Position numbers and translations under genes: made by a program
Notes under the pieces: model-generated
The model's database searches: none
What the model saw: only the letters and a program-made list of their open reading frames with translations
What the model was told of the DNA's origin: nothing
Part shown: positions 1 to 7,425 of the stretch, piece by piece
Layout: the number at the start of each line of letters is the position of its first letter
Numbering within the stretch: position 1 is the stretch's first letter
Assembly: GCA_023392035.1 (NCBI GenBank)
Contig: JAEVZY010000112.1
Span: 1-16,200 of the forward strand
Direction: 5' to 3'
From: Pseudomonadota bacterium
GTDB lineage: Bacteria; Pseudomonadota; Gammaproteobacteria; Burkholderiales; Burkholderiaceae_D
Length of the DNA: 16,200 bases

Positions 1-1275
1 GGAGCTGATGCCATGAACCACGATGGACAGCGCAATCACGGTCACCACGATGGAGATGAAGCGATCGGTATTGCGCGGCCAGGAATACTGCAGGGCAAAC
101 ACCAGGTAGTAGAGCGAGCCGATGCCGCGGATGCCGAACCAGCTCATCAATGCCAGTTGCACCCTGCTGCTGCGGCTGCCCAGCAGCGACAACCAGACCG
201 AGATCGGACGCACCAGCGAGAACAGAATCAGCGCCAGCAGCGCGCCTTCCCACGACAAGCCGGCTTCCGACACCAGCACGCCCACCAGCAAGACCATGGC
301 GAATTCGGCGATGTGTTCCAGTTGCTGGTTAAAGCCCAGCACCATCTCGGTCATGTAGGCCGGCGCCTTGCGCGGATCGGTGGCCACTTCATCTTCCTCG
401 TCGGCCGGCACCGCGCCCAGCACCTGTTCCGGGGCGACGTCGCCGCCGGTCAGGCTGGCTTCGGTCTGGCGCACCGCCACCCCGGTGACGAACACGGCCA
501 CAAAACCAATCCCGTGCAAGGCCGTGGTCAGGCCAAAGGACAGCGCAATCAAGCCCATGGTCAGGAACTCTTCCATGCCCAGGGCTGAACGGTGCCGGCG
601 CCGCAAGTAGATCACCAGGCGCGCCACCAGCCGGCCGCACAGCCAGCCCGTGACCACCGCCACCGCCAGTTCGATCAAGCCGTAGGCAAACGCCTGCGGC
701 CTGGTCCAGGCGAGCGCCTCGGGCACGCCCAGCAAGCCCAGCCCCAGCATCACCAGCGGCCAGGCGCTGCCGTCGTTCATGCCGGCCTCGCCCGAGAGCG
801 CAAAGCGGATGCGGTCGCGATCGCCGACGTTCTTCAATTGCACGTCGGAGGCCAGGATCGGATCGGTGGGAGAAAGTATGGCGGCCAGCAAAACCGCGGC
901 ACCGAGCGGCAGGTCCAGCAGCCAGTACGCCGCCACGCTCAAGAGCGCCACCGAGAGCGCCATGCCGGCAAAGCCCAGGCGCAGCGGCCACAGCCACAGG
1001 CGGTCCTTCAAGGGCACGCGCATCATCAAGCCGACGGTGAACAGCGAAATCAGCAGCGCGACTTCGGTCACCCTGGTCAGGAGCGGTGAATGGCGGGCCG
1101 GGTCGAAGCCGATCAGGTCGGCGCCCGATGGACCAAGCAGATAGCCCACCGGCAGATAGCACATCGCCGGCGACAGCGGCAGGCGCTGCAATACCGATTC
1201 CATCAGGCTCATGGAAATCAGCAGTGCGCCGACCACCAGGTACCAGACTGTATTGAGCTCGATTTCTATGGGCAC
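1..1275 (-). CDS. CPA1/NhaP-type cation:proton antiporter, 3' part missing
   Basis: This is a multi-spanning inner-membrane protein of the sodium/proton exchanger family, which swaps Na+ or K+ for H+. The minus strand stays open from 1275 to the window edge (425 codons) and reads as alternating hydrophobic segments. The segment near 841-900 reads LLAAILSPTDPILASDV, the family's conserved TDP region. It is followed by SGEAGMNDGSA, which matches the ND-containing ion-binding helix. The start is probably GTG at 1275: an in-frame TGA lies six codons upstream and no ATG occurs before codon 17. The GGAG beside this GTG is too close for a good Shine-Dalgarno, so the start is uncertain. The gene lies 37 nt downstream of the SRPBCC-Hsp20 gene on the same strand and is probably cotranscribed. 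The transported ion cannot be told from sequence. The C-terminus, where a regulatory domain might sit, is outside the window. Confidence 0.88.
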   Translation of the reverse strand, partial: MPIEIELNTVWYLVVGALLISMSLMESVLQRLPLSPAMCYLPVGYLLGPSGADLIGFDPARHSPLLTRVTEVALLISLFTVGLMMRVPLKDRLWLWPLRLGFAGMALSVALLSVAAYWLLDLPLGAAVLLAAILSPTDPILASDVQLKNVGDRDRIRFALSGEAGMNDGSAWPLVMLGLGLLGVPEALAWTRPQAFAYGLIELAVAVVTGWLCGRLVARLVIYLRRRHRSALGMEEFLTMGLIALSFGLTTALHGIGFVAVFVTGVAVRQTEASLTGGDVAPEQVLGAVPADEEDEVATDPRKAPAYMTEMVLGFNQQLEHIAEFAMVLLVGVLVSEAGLSWEGALLALILFSLVRPISVWLSLLGSRSSRVQLALMSWFGIRGIGSLYYLVFALQYSWPRNTDRFISIVVTVIALSIVVHGISS

Positions 1276-1312
1276 CTCCGGCGCCGGCGCTCAGCTGCGC
1301 AGCCGCCGGGCG

Positions 1313-2599
1313 CTAACCGATGTCTACCCGGCGCGCGGCGCGGGTGGCGCCCGGCATCGGGATGCGCACTTCCAGCACGCCATCCTGCAAGCGCGCCCTG
1401 GCCTGGTCAGGATCGACCCCGTGCGGCAGCGGAATCATGCGGTAGAAGCGGCCGTAGCAACGCTCGGAACGGCGATAACCTTCGCGCACCGTGCCGCGGC
1501 TTTCCTCATGTCGCTCGCCTTCCAGCAGCAGGCGATCGTGCAGCACTTCCACCTGCACGTCTTCGCGCTTGATGCCGGGCAAATCGGCGCATACCAGCAA
1601 GGCGTCTTCCTGCTGGATCACTTCCACTTGCGGCATCCACTTGCCGGCCATGCCGCCCTGGCCCTGGCCGAAGCGGGCCGCGATCGGACGGCCGACGAAG
1701 CGCTCGAAGATCTGGTCCATCTCCTCGCTCATGCGGCGTACCACGCCCATCGGTTCATTCAGGTTGGGAAACTGGTTGCGCAGCCATTCCTGGGCGCTGC
1801 CGCGGCTGAATCTGCCTTGTTCCCGGCCTTGCTCGCGCCCGGCTTCGCGTCCGCCTTCGCGTCCACCTTCGCGTCCACCTTCGCGCGCGCTGTCCCGGGC
1901 CCGGTCCCGGCTGTCTGCATTGCGTTGAGCGCCGCGCCCCGGGCCGACATTGTCCCAACCGCGCGCGCCCGGCTCGGCTTCGCCCGGCATGTCGCCGCTG
2001 GCGGTATTGGTGCCGAAGGCCGCTTCATCGTCCCAGCCTTCCCAGCGCGGATGGCCGGAGGACGCGCCTTCGCGCGCTTCGCTGGCGGTCTGGCCGACGG
2101 TGCGTTCGCCCGCGCCGGCGCTGCCGGCGGCGCCTTGCGCACCCATGCTTTGGGCGTGGTGAATCTCGCCGCGCCAGGCGCCGCTTTCATGGCCTTCTGT
2201 TTCCACCAGATGCTTGAAGCGTTCCAGGTCCTGGCCCACGCGCTCGGCCAGGTCGGAAGCGGTGAAGGCGCCGGGCGCCGCCACCGGATCGAACTCCAGG
2301 CTCATGCGCACCCGGGTGCGGCCCTCGGCCAGCGGCTCGAAGCGCAGGCTGCCGCTGTGATGCGGACCGGAGGTGTCGCGCCAGGACAGATACTGGTCCG
2401 GCACCTGCTCGACGATTTCGGAATCCCATTCCACTTCGCGCCCGTGACGCTGGGCACGCCAATGCAAGTGGGCGTCATCCAGTTGCCTGACTTCGCGCAC
2501 GCCGTCCATGAAGCGCGGGAATTGCTCGAACTGGGTCCACTGGTTGTACACCGCGGACAAGGGAAGGTTGACGTCGATGCTTTGTTCGACTCTTGCCAT
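1313..2599 (-). CDS. SRPBCC-Hsp20 fusion protein (small heat shock chaperone with ligand-binding-like N-terminus)
   Basis: This is a 428-residue single ORF with two recognisable domains. Residues 1-135 have the SRPBCC (START/polyketide cyclase-like) pattern: VEQSIDVNLPLSAVYNQW, then FEQFPRFMDGV, and a C-terminal helix around DLERFKHLVE. Residues 283-428 are an Hsp20/alpha-crystallin domain, with a helical lead-in (MSEEMDQIFERF), a beta core (WMPQVEVIQQEDALLVCADLPG) and the family ending ARLQDGVLEVRIP. Between them is a polar, low-complexity linker of about 140 residues with RExG repeats at 239-263. Hsp20 proteins hold unfolding proteins in the cytoplasm; SRPBCC domains form a hydrophobic pocket. 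What the combination binds is unknown. The ATG at 2599 has AAGGAG six bases upstream. The open frame continues upstream to 2812, but that part overlaps the divergent ABC gene and is not plausible coding. The antiporter gene follows 37 nt downstream. Confidence 0.9.
   Translation of the reverse strand: MARVEQSIDVNLPLSAVYNQWTQFEQFPRFMDGVREVRQLDDAHLHWRAQRHGREVEWDSEIVEQVPDQYLSWRDTSGPHHSGSLRFEPLAEGRTRVRMSLEFDPVAAPGAFTASDLAERVGQDLERFKHLVETEGHESGAWRGEIHHAQSMGAQGAAGSAGAGERTVGQTASEAREGASSGHPRWEGWDDEAAFGTNTASGDMPGEAEPGARGWDNVGPGRGAQRNADSRDRARDSAREGGREGGREGGREAGREQGREQGRFSRGSAQEWLRNQFPNLNEPMGVVRRMSEEMDQIFERFVGRPIAARFGQGQGGMAGKWMPQVEVIQQEDALLVCADLPGIKREDVQVEVLHDRLLLEGERHEESRGTVREGYRRSERCYGRFYRMIPLPHGVDPDQARARLQDGVLEVRIPMPGATRAARRVDIG
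1811..1885 (-). repeat. Six in-frame 12-nt repeats encoding RExG units
   Basis: Within the linker of the SRPBCC-Hsp20 fusion, residues 239-263 read REGG three times, then REAG, then REQG twice, ending in R. The DNA units follow the pattern CGCGAAGGTGGA with growing divergence toward the 3' side. The period is a multiple of three, so gain or loss of a unit keeps the frame. Confidence 0.85.
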
Positions 2600-2628
2600 G
2601 GCGAACTCCTTTTCCGGAAAGCGAAGCC
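2600..2628 (-). promoter_or_regulatory. ROSE-like hairpin sequestering the Shine-Dalgarno of the Hsp20 fusion
   Basis: Read on the minus strand, the 29 bases before the ATG fold as GGC-UUC-(G)-CUUU, loop CCGGA, AAAG-GAG-(UUC)-GCC. That gives ten base pairs, including one G-U, with a bulged G. The stem covers the AAGGAG ribosome-binding site at 2606-2611. The strand opposite it carries UCGCU at 2620-2624, matching the U(U/C)GCU motif with bulged G of ROSE RNA thermometers, which are known to control small heat shock genes in alpha- and gammaproteobacteria. The pairing is seen in the sequence; thermometer function is inference. The upstream leader also holds a palindrome around GCCTGCAGGC that could compete. 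Confidence 0.5.
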
Positions 2629-2680
2629 TGCAGGCTGATAGCGGATTGAGTGTGGAGGCAGAACCAAAGTTTCTCGCCGA

Positions 2681-2700
2681 TGTCGACTCTGCAGTCAACA
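2681..2700. promoter_or_regulatory. Imperfect inverted repeat in the divergent Hsp20-fusion/ABC intergenic region
   Basis: TGTCGACT-CTGC-AGTCAACA has 8-nt arms with one mismatch and a 4-nt centre. It sits in the middle of the 139-nt region between two divergent genes. On the minus strand its outer part contains TTGACT, a possible -35 box, although no convincing -10 follows at normal spacing. An operator shared by both genes is possible but unproven. Confidence 0.3.
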
Positions 2701-2738
2701 CAGCCGCTCCCGGACAAGAAAAAGCGAAATCAACCCGC

Positions 2739-4622
2739 ATGGATACGGCCTCCCCCAAGCCCCGCCCCGACCCGCCTTCCGCTGTGATCGCCGGCGACAG
2801 CGTGACGGCCAACCTGTGGCGTGTGGTGTCCGGCTACAAGCTGCGCATCCTGGGCGCGCTGGTTTGCCTGGTGCTGGCCAAGGTGGCCTCGGTGGCCGTG
2901 CCGCTGCTCCTCAAGCGCATCGTGGATGCCTTGTCGCGCCCGGAGCAGGTGGCGCTGTTGCCGGTGGCCTTGCTGGCCGGTTACGCCATCTTGCGTTTCA
3001 GCAGTACCCTCTTCAATGAATTGCGCGACCTGCTGTTTGCGCGGGTGACGCAAACCACGGTGGCCGGCTATGCCCAGCAGATGTTCGACCACCTGCACCG
3101 GCTGGGTGCGCGCTTTCACGCGCAACGCCGCATCGGCAGCCTCTTGCCCGACATCGACCGCGGCACGGCAGCGATTTCCTTCCTGCTGGGCATTGGCCTG
3201 TTCACCCTGGTGCCGACCCTGATCGAGATCGGCCTGGTGCTGGCCATCATGGGCAACAAGTACAGCTTCTGGTACACCCTGATCATCGTCGCCACCTTCC
3301 TCCTGTACACCGGCTTCACGGTGGTGTTCGCCGCGCGCCGCACGGTCTACCAGCGGCGCGTCAACAAACTGGACAGCCGCGCCAAGGGCCGGCTGGCCGA
3401 CAGCCTGATCAATTACGACGCCGTCAAATACTTCACCGGCGAAGGCCGCGAAAGCCGCAGCTTCGCCGAGATCATGAACCACTGGACCGGGGCCGTGATC
3501 GACAATCAGAAAGCCCTGTTCATCCTGCACGTGGGCCAGAGCTTCGTGATTGCCATCGGCGTGGCCTCGGTGATGCTCTTGGCCGGCAGCGATGTGCTGC
3601 GGCGCTCGATGTCGGTGGGCGACCTGGTGCTGATCAATGCCTTCATGCTGCAGATCTGCCTGCCGCTCAATTCGCTCGGCTTTGTGTACCGCGAGGCGCG
3701 CGACGCCCTGGTGAATGCCGAGCGCATGTTTGAAATCCTGCGCGCGCGCCCGGAAATCGAAGAGCGGCCGCACATGCCGGCGATCCACGTGACGCGCGGC
3801 GAGGTGGTGTTCGAAGATGTGGAGTTTCATTACGAAGCGCAGCGCCCGATCCTGCGCGGGGTCAGCCTGCGCATCCCGGCCGGCAAGACGCTGGCAGTGG
3901 TGGGCGGCAGCGGCTCCGGCAAGTCGACCCTGGCGCGCTTGCTGTTGCGCTTTTATGAACCGACCGCCGGCCGCATCCTGGTGGATGGACAGGACATCAC
4001 CCAGTACAGCGCGCAAAGCCTGCGCGCGGCGATCGGCGTGGTGCCGCAGGACACCATCCTGTTCAACGAGACGGTCGCCTACAACATCGGCTACGGCAAG
4101 AGCGGCGCCACCGAGGAAGAGAGCCGGGCCGCCGCGCGCGCGGCGCGGGTGGAAGATTTCGTGCGCCTGCTGCCCGAGGGCTATGAGGCGCCGGTCGGCG
4201 AGCGCGGCGTCAAGCTGTCCGGCGGCGAACGCCAGCGCATTGCCCTGGCGCGCGCGATCCTGAAAAATCCGCCGATCCTGATCTTCGACGAAGCCACCTC
4301 GGCGCTCGATTCGCAGTCCGAGCGCGCGATCCAGGCCGAGCTGGACCGGCTCTCGAAAAACCGCAGCGCGCTGGTGATTGCCCATCGCCTGTCGACCGTG
4401 GTCGGCGCCGATGAGATCGTGGTGCTGGAACGGGGGCAAGTGGTGGAACGCGGGCGCCACGCCGAATTGCTCCGGCGCGACGGCGCCTATGCCCAGCTGT
4501 GGCAACTGCAGTTGAGCGACGAGAAGGAAAAGGAAAAGGCGCAGGCGCAAGGCGTGCCGGTGCGCGCCCTCGGACGCCGCGCCAGCGACCGCAGCGCCGG
4601 TAACGGCTCCCTGCTGCAGTAG
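2739..4622 (+). CDS. Atm1/MsbA-type ABC transporter, fused permease and ATPase
   Basis: This is a 627-residue half-transporter, full length for ABC-B type exporters that act as homodimers in the inner membrane. The membrane domain covers about residues 35-325. It contains INYDAVKYF (224-232) and LPLNSLGFVYREARDAL, typical of the Atm1/heavy-metal-tolerance branch that exports glutathione- or sulfur-linked compounds. The ATPase domain has Walker A GGSGSGKST (389-397), Q-loop Q437, signature LSGGERQR (493-500), Walker B ILIFDE (513-518) and switch H549. The ATG at 2739 is chosen because the protein aligns from there. The 77-codon upstream extension would overlap the divergent Hsp20-fusion gene. 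The ribosome site is weak (a purine-rich AAGAAAAAG well upstream). No partner gene adjoins it, so the substrate is open; Atm1-like rather than MsbA is a family-level judgement. Confidence 0.92.
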   Translation: MDTASPKPRPDPPSAVIAGDSVTANLWRVVSGYKLRILGALVCLVLAKVASVAVPLLLKRIVDALSRPEQVALLPVALLAGYAILRFSSTLFNELRDLLFARVTQTTVAGYAQQMFDHLHRLGARFHAQRRIGSLLPDIDRGTAAISFLLGIGLFTLVPTLIEIGLVLAIMGNKYSFWYTLIIVATFLLYTGFTVVFAARRTVYQRRVNKLDSRAKGRLADSLINYDAVKYFTGEGRESRSFAEIMNHWTGAVIDNQKALFILHVGQSFVIAIGVASVMLLAGSDVLRRSMSVGDLVLINAFMLQICLPLNSLGFVYREARDALVNAERMFEILRARPEIEERPHMPAIHVTRGEVVFEDVEFHYEAQRPILRGVSLRIPAGKTLAVVGGSGSGKSTLARLLLRFYEPTAGRILVDGQDITQYSAQSLRAAIGVVPQDTILFNETVAYNIGYGKSGATEEESRAAARAARVEDFVRLLPEGYEAPVGERGVKLSGGERQRIALARAILKNPPILIFDEATSALDSQSERAIQAELDRLSKNRSALVIAHRLSTVVGADEIVVLERGQVVERGRHAELLRRDGAYAQLWQLQLSDEKEKEKAQAQGVPVRALGRRASDRSAGNGSLLQ

Positions 4623-4767
4623 GACAGCCTGCGGCCGGCTTGACCTCCCGCATGTCGGGCGCGCATGCCCGGAACACGCTTGGCCGACCCGGGTCTGTTT
4701 GTGCAGACATTCCTAGTGCAGGCACTCACGCCGCCGGGCTTTGCGGCGGCACAACCAGCAATCCCAG

Positions 4768-5925
4768 ATGGCACAAATCATTTCACTGGAGCGACATCGG
4801 CGCCAACGTCAGGCGCAGCAAGGCGCGGTGCGGCTTGCCGCCGCGCCTTCTGCCCTGCAGAAACTGCGGCAAGCCGACCGCCGCGAAGCCGCCGCCCGCA
4901 TCGGCCATCCGGCCATGCGCCGCGATGAAAGCCTGCGCGACCGCCAGGCCACCCTGCCGGTGTCGGTGGTGGTGCCCACCCTGGGTCGCCAGGAGCTGCT
5001 CAACCAGTGCCTGGCCGCGCTCACGGCCCAGCAATTTCCGCCCAGCCGCTACGAGATCGTGATCGTGGATGACGGTCCCAGCACTTCCACCCGCGCGGTG
5101 GTGGAAGCCTGGCGCGCGCGGGTCGGGGCCGAAGGGCCGCGCATCAGCTATATCGCCAACTCCGGCGTGCATGGCCCGGCGGCGGCCCGCAATCGCGGCT
5201 GGCGCGCGGCACGCGGCAGCATCGTCGCCTTTACCGATGACGACACCATTCCCGATCCGCAGTGGCTGGTGCATGGCATGCGTGCCTTCGGCGAGGATGT
5301 GCAGGCGGTATGGGGCCGCATCGTGATGCCGCTGGATCGCACGCCCACCGACTACGAACGCGACGCCCAGGGCCTGGCCGGCGCCGAATTCGTCACCGCC
5401 AACTGCTTCTGTCCGCGCTATGTGCTGGAAGAACTGGACGGCTTCGACGAACGCTTTCGCACCGCATGGCGGGAAGACGCCGATCTCTACTTCCGCCTGC
5501 TGCAAAGGGATGGCCGCATCGTGCATGCGCCCGGCGCGGTGGTGGTGCATCCGATCCGGCCGGCCGGCTGGGGCGTGAGCCTGAAGCAGCAGAAGAAAAT
5601 CCTGTTCGACGCCCTGCTCTACAAGAAGCATCCCGGCCTGTACCGCGAAAAAATCCGCGCCCATGCGCGCTGGGACTATTACCTGATCGTCGGCTGCCTG
5701 CTGCTGGGCTTGCTGGCCTGGTCGCAGGGCTGGCGCGAAACGGCGCTGGCATGCGGCGGCATCTGGCTGCTGGGCACGCTGCGCTTTTGCGCGCAACGCC
5801 TGGCGGGCACGCTGCGCACGCCATCGCATATCGCCGAGATGCTGGTCACCTCGGCCCTGATTCCGCCCTTGTCGGTGTTCTGGCGGCTGACCGGCGCCCT
5901 GCGTTTTCGCAGCGCGCTGTTCTGA
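4768..5925 (+). CDS. Family 2 glycosyltransferase with C-terminal membrane segments
   Basis: The product is 385 residues. The GT-A catalytic domain spans about 65-262: VSVVVPTLGR opens it, VIVDDG (98-103) binds nucleotide sugar, and FTDDDT carries the metal-binding DxD motif (157-159). REDADLYFRLLQRDG (235-249) is the acceptor/base region. Residues 302-373 are hydrophobic, probably two to three membrane segments, so the enzyme likely acts at the cytoplasmic face on a lipid-linked glycan. The first 60 residues are a basic, Arg/Gln/Ala-rich extension not needed for the fold. ATG 4768 is preferred; an in-frame TTG at 4741 lies inside a CGCCGC/GCGGCG hairpin. The 145-nt gap before it has short hairpins but no T-run and no clear promoter. 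The next glycosyltransferase begins 15 nt after the stop. Donor and acceptor are unknown. Confidence 0.9.
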   Translation: MAQIISLERHRRQRQAQQGAVRLAAAPSALQKLRQADRREAAARIGHPAMRRDESLRDRQATLPVSVVVPTLGRQELLNQCLAALTAQQFPPSRYEIVIVDDGPSTSTRAVVEAWRARVGAEGPRISYIANSGVHGPAAARNRGWRAARGSIVAFTDDDTIPDPQWLVHGMRAFGEDVQAVWGRIVMPLDRTPTDYERDAQGLAGAEFVTANCFCPRYVLEELDGFDERFRTAWREDADLYFRLLQRDGRIVHAPGAVVVHPIRPAGWGVSLKQQKKILFDALLYKKHPGLYREKIRAHARWDYYLIVGCLLLGLLAWSQGWRETALACGGIWLLGTLRFCAQRLAGTLRTPSHIAEMLVTSALIPPLSVFWRLTGALRFRSALF

Positions 5926-5939
5926 GGCGCTTGCCGACA

Positions 5940-6884
5940 ATGCGCCGCCTGAAAATACTGACCTGGCATACCCACGGCAGCTATCTCTACTACCTGAGCC
6001 AGGCCCCGCACGATTTCTATGTGCTGTCGCGGGCCGATCGCGGACCCGGCTATGGCGGCAAGAGCGGCCACATCCCCTGGGGCGACAACGTGCACGACCT
6101 GCCGCTGGAACAGGCGGCGCAACAGGAGTTCGACTGCATCATCTTCCAGGACGATGCGCAATACCTGGTCGACCAGCATGAATTCCTCACCGAGGCCCAG
6201 CGCCGTCTGCCGCGCATCTACATCGAGCACGACACGCCGCGCGAGCATCCGACCGACATGCGCCATCCGGTACAGGAGCGCGATGTGCTGCTGGTGCACG
6301 TGACCGCCTTCAACCAATTGATGTGGGATAACGGCATCACGCCCACCGTGGTGATCGAGCATGGCGTCATGATTCCCGAAGGCGTGCGCTACAGCGGCGA
6401 GCTGGCGCGCGGCCTGACGGTGGTGAATCACCTGGCCCGGCGCGGTCGGCGCCTGGGCGGCGATATCTTCCTGGCGGCGCGCAAGGAGGTGCCGCTGGAG
6501 CTGGTGGGCATGGGCGCGGAAGACCTGGGCGGCCTGGGCGAAGTGCTGCATGCGCAATTGCCGGCCTTTGCCGCGCGCTATCGCTTCCTGTTCAATCCGA
6601 TCCGCTATACCAGCATGGGCCTGGGCGTCATCGAATGCATGATGAGCGGCCTGCCGGTGATTGGCCTGGCCACCACCGAGATGGCCACCGCGATTGAAAA
6701 CGGCGTCTCCGGCTATGTCGATACCGACCTCAAAAAACTCATCCCGCACATGCAGCGCCTGCTGGCCGATCAGGAGGAGGCGCGCCGCCTGGGCGAAGGC
6801 GCGCGCCGGCGCGCCTGCGAGCGCTTCGGCATGCAGCGTTTCATTCATGACTGGAATGCGGCGCTGGCGCAGGTGACGCGCTGA
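5940..6884 (+). CDS. GT4-like glycosyltransferase
   Basis: This 314-residue protein probably has a GT-B fold. The N-terminal half starts ILTWHTHGSYLYYLSQ, where an initial Gly/His-rich loop is usual, and includes IYIEHDTPREHPTD. The C-terminal half has LVGMGAEDLGGLGE, then FNPIRYTSMGLGVIEC and MMSGLPVIGL (about 218-242). That resembles the GT4 donor-binding region, in which glutamates hold the nucleotide sugar, and it ends ENGVSGYVDTD as in many GT4 enzymes. It is somewhat short for the family (often 350-400). The start ATG at 5940 follows the GT2 stop by 15 nt with GAGG upstream, so the two genes form an operon. Downstream, the stop codon lies in a 12-bp palindrome. It likely adds a sugar in the same surface-glycan pathway; the sugar is unknown. 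Confidence 0.85.
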   Translation: MRRLKILTWHTHGSYLYYLSQAPHDFYVLSRADRGPGYGGKSGHIPWGDNVHDLPLEQAAQQEFDCIIFQDDAQYLVDQHEFLTEAQRRLPRIYIEHDTPREHPTDMRHPVQERDVLLVHVTAFNQLMWDNGITPTVVIEHGVMIPEGVRYSGELARGLTVVNHLARRGRRLGGDIFLAARKEVPLELVGMGAEDLGGLGEVLHAQLPAFAARYRFLFNPIRYTSMGLGVIECMMSGLPVIGLATTEMATAIENGVSGYVDTDLKKLIPHMQRLLADQEEARRLGEGARRRACERFGMQRFIHDWNAALAQVTR

Positions 6885-6893
6885 AGCGCTTCA
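6882..6893. promoter_or_regulatory. Perfect 12-bp palindrome TGAAGCGCTTCA, operator-like
   Basis: The palindrome overlaps the stop codon of the GT4 gene and ends 17 nt before the next start codon. It fits TGAAnCGnTTCA with a central CG, the general form of LacI/GalR-family operators such as the Cra site. No regulator gene is in the window and the match may be chance. Confidence 0.25.
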
Positions 6894-6910
6894 ATGACGA
6901 AAGGATTGCC

Positions 6911-7405
6911 ATGACAGCCTCATCCGGTTTCATCGATCGCGAAAGCGCCCGGCAGGCGGTGCAAATGGCCTTGCCCATGATTGCCAGTGCCGTGGAAAGG
7001 AAAGATCCCGAGCTGGGCGACAGCGGCTTTTTTCACCTGGTGGTGATGGACCCGGCGCGAACGCCCGGCAGTTGCACTTTCGAAGAAGCGATCCTGTATG
7101 AGTATTCGGTGGGCGATCGCGAACAATGGGATGCCGACTACGCCGCTTTCGCCCGCGCCAAGGCCAAGGTGGCCTGGCAAAGCGGCATGGATTCCTGCGC
7201 CGCGCAGGCCCTGCGTCCGTGGTTGCTGCAAGAAGGCGACACCACGCTGTGGGGCAGCGTCTGCCTGGACGGCATCGTGGTGGGCGCCAGCGGCATGCAG
7301 GCGGCCTATGACGAAGCCTTTGCCGGCGCAGTGGCCATGTGCCTGCGCGCCCACGCCAAGGCGCGGGCGCAAAGCTTGCGCGCGCAGGGCAGGCTGTTTG
7401 TTTGA
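6911..7405 (+). CDS. Hypothetical protein, faint GlcG/HbpS-like pattern
   Basis: This is a 164-residue soluble protein with no signal peptide or membrane segment. I do not recognise a firm family. The order of an N-terminal helix (RESARQAVQMALPMIASAVE), a strand with HLVVMDPA, the helix FARAKAKVAWQSG and then DGIVVGASGMQAAYDEAFA recalls the GlcG/HbpS (DUF336) fold. That fold usually has a DG.G..A strand, an AxxKAxxA helix and a final IGxSGxxxxxDE segment. The resemblance is weak and the central insertion (EEAILYEYSVGDREQWDADY) does not fit well. The ATG at 6911 has AAAGGA six bases upstream. It starts 26 nt after the GT4 gene and may be cotranscribed. Four cysteines are scattered with no metal-site spacing. 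Confidence 0.75.
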   Translation: MTASSGFIDRESARQAVQMALPMIASAVERKDPELGDSGFFHLVVMDPARTPGSCTFEEAILYEYSVGDREQWDADYAAFARAKAKVAWQSGMDSCAAQALRPWLLQEGDTTLWGSVCLDGIVVGASGMQAAYDEAFAGAVAMCLRAHAKARAQSLRAQGRLFV

Positions 7406-7425
7406 GTCCTGGTCGAACCGGGCTC
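7404..7425. terminator. Hairpin between convergent stop codons
   Basis: GAGTCC-(T)-GGT, loop CGA, ACC-GGGCTC forms a nine-pair stem with one bulged T. It exactly bridges the stop codons of the hypothetical gene (plus) and the PRC-barrel gene (minus), 18 nt apart. No T-run follows on either strand, so it may be a bidirectional or Rho-assisted end rather than a classic intrinsic terminator. Confidence 0.4.

Noticed and set aside
1811..1885. Short tandem repeats as a possible CRISPR or integration site
   Set aside because: The units are 12 nt with no spacers and lie inside a coding linker.
1211..2638. 475-codon open frame on the plus strand
   Set aside because: It is antisense to the SRPBCC-Hsp20 gene. 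The Ala/Phe-rich product shows no family pattern and repeats only because the sense repeats do.
2670..2698. TTGACT as a -35 box for the Hsp20 fusion
   Set aside because: No acceptable -10 sequence and no sigma-32 consensus follows at 15-20 nt, so no promoter is called.
2730..4550. 606-codon open frame on the minus strand
   Set aside because: It is antisense to the complete ABC transporter gene and its translation is His/Gln/Arg/Ala-rich without any domain.
4729..4750. CGCCGC/GCGGCG hairpin before the GT2 gene as a terminator of the ABC gene
   Set aside because: It has a short stem and no T-run, and GC-rich six-base arms are expected by chance in this DNA.
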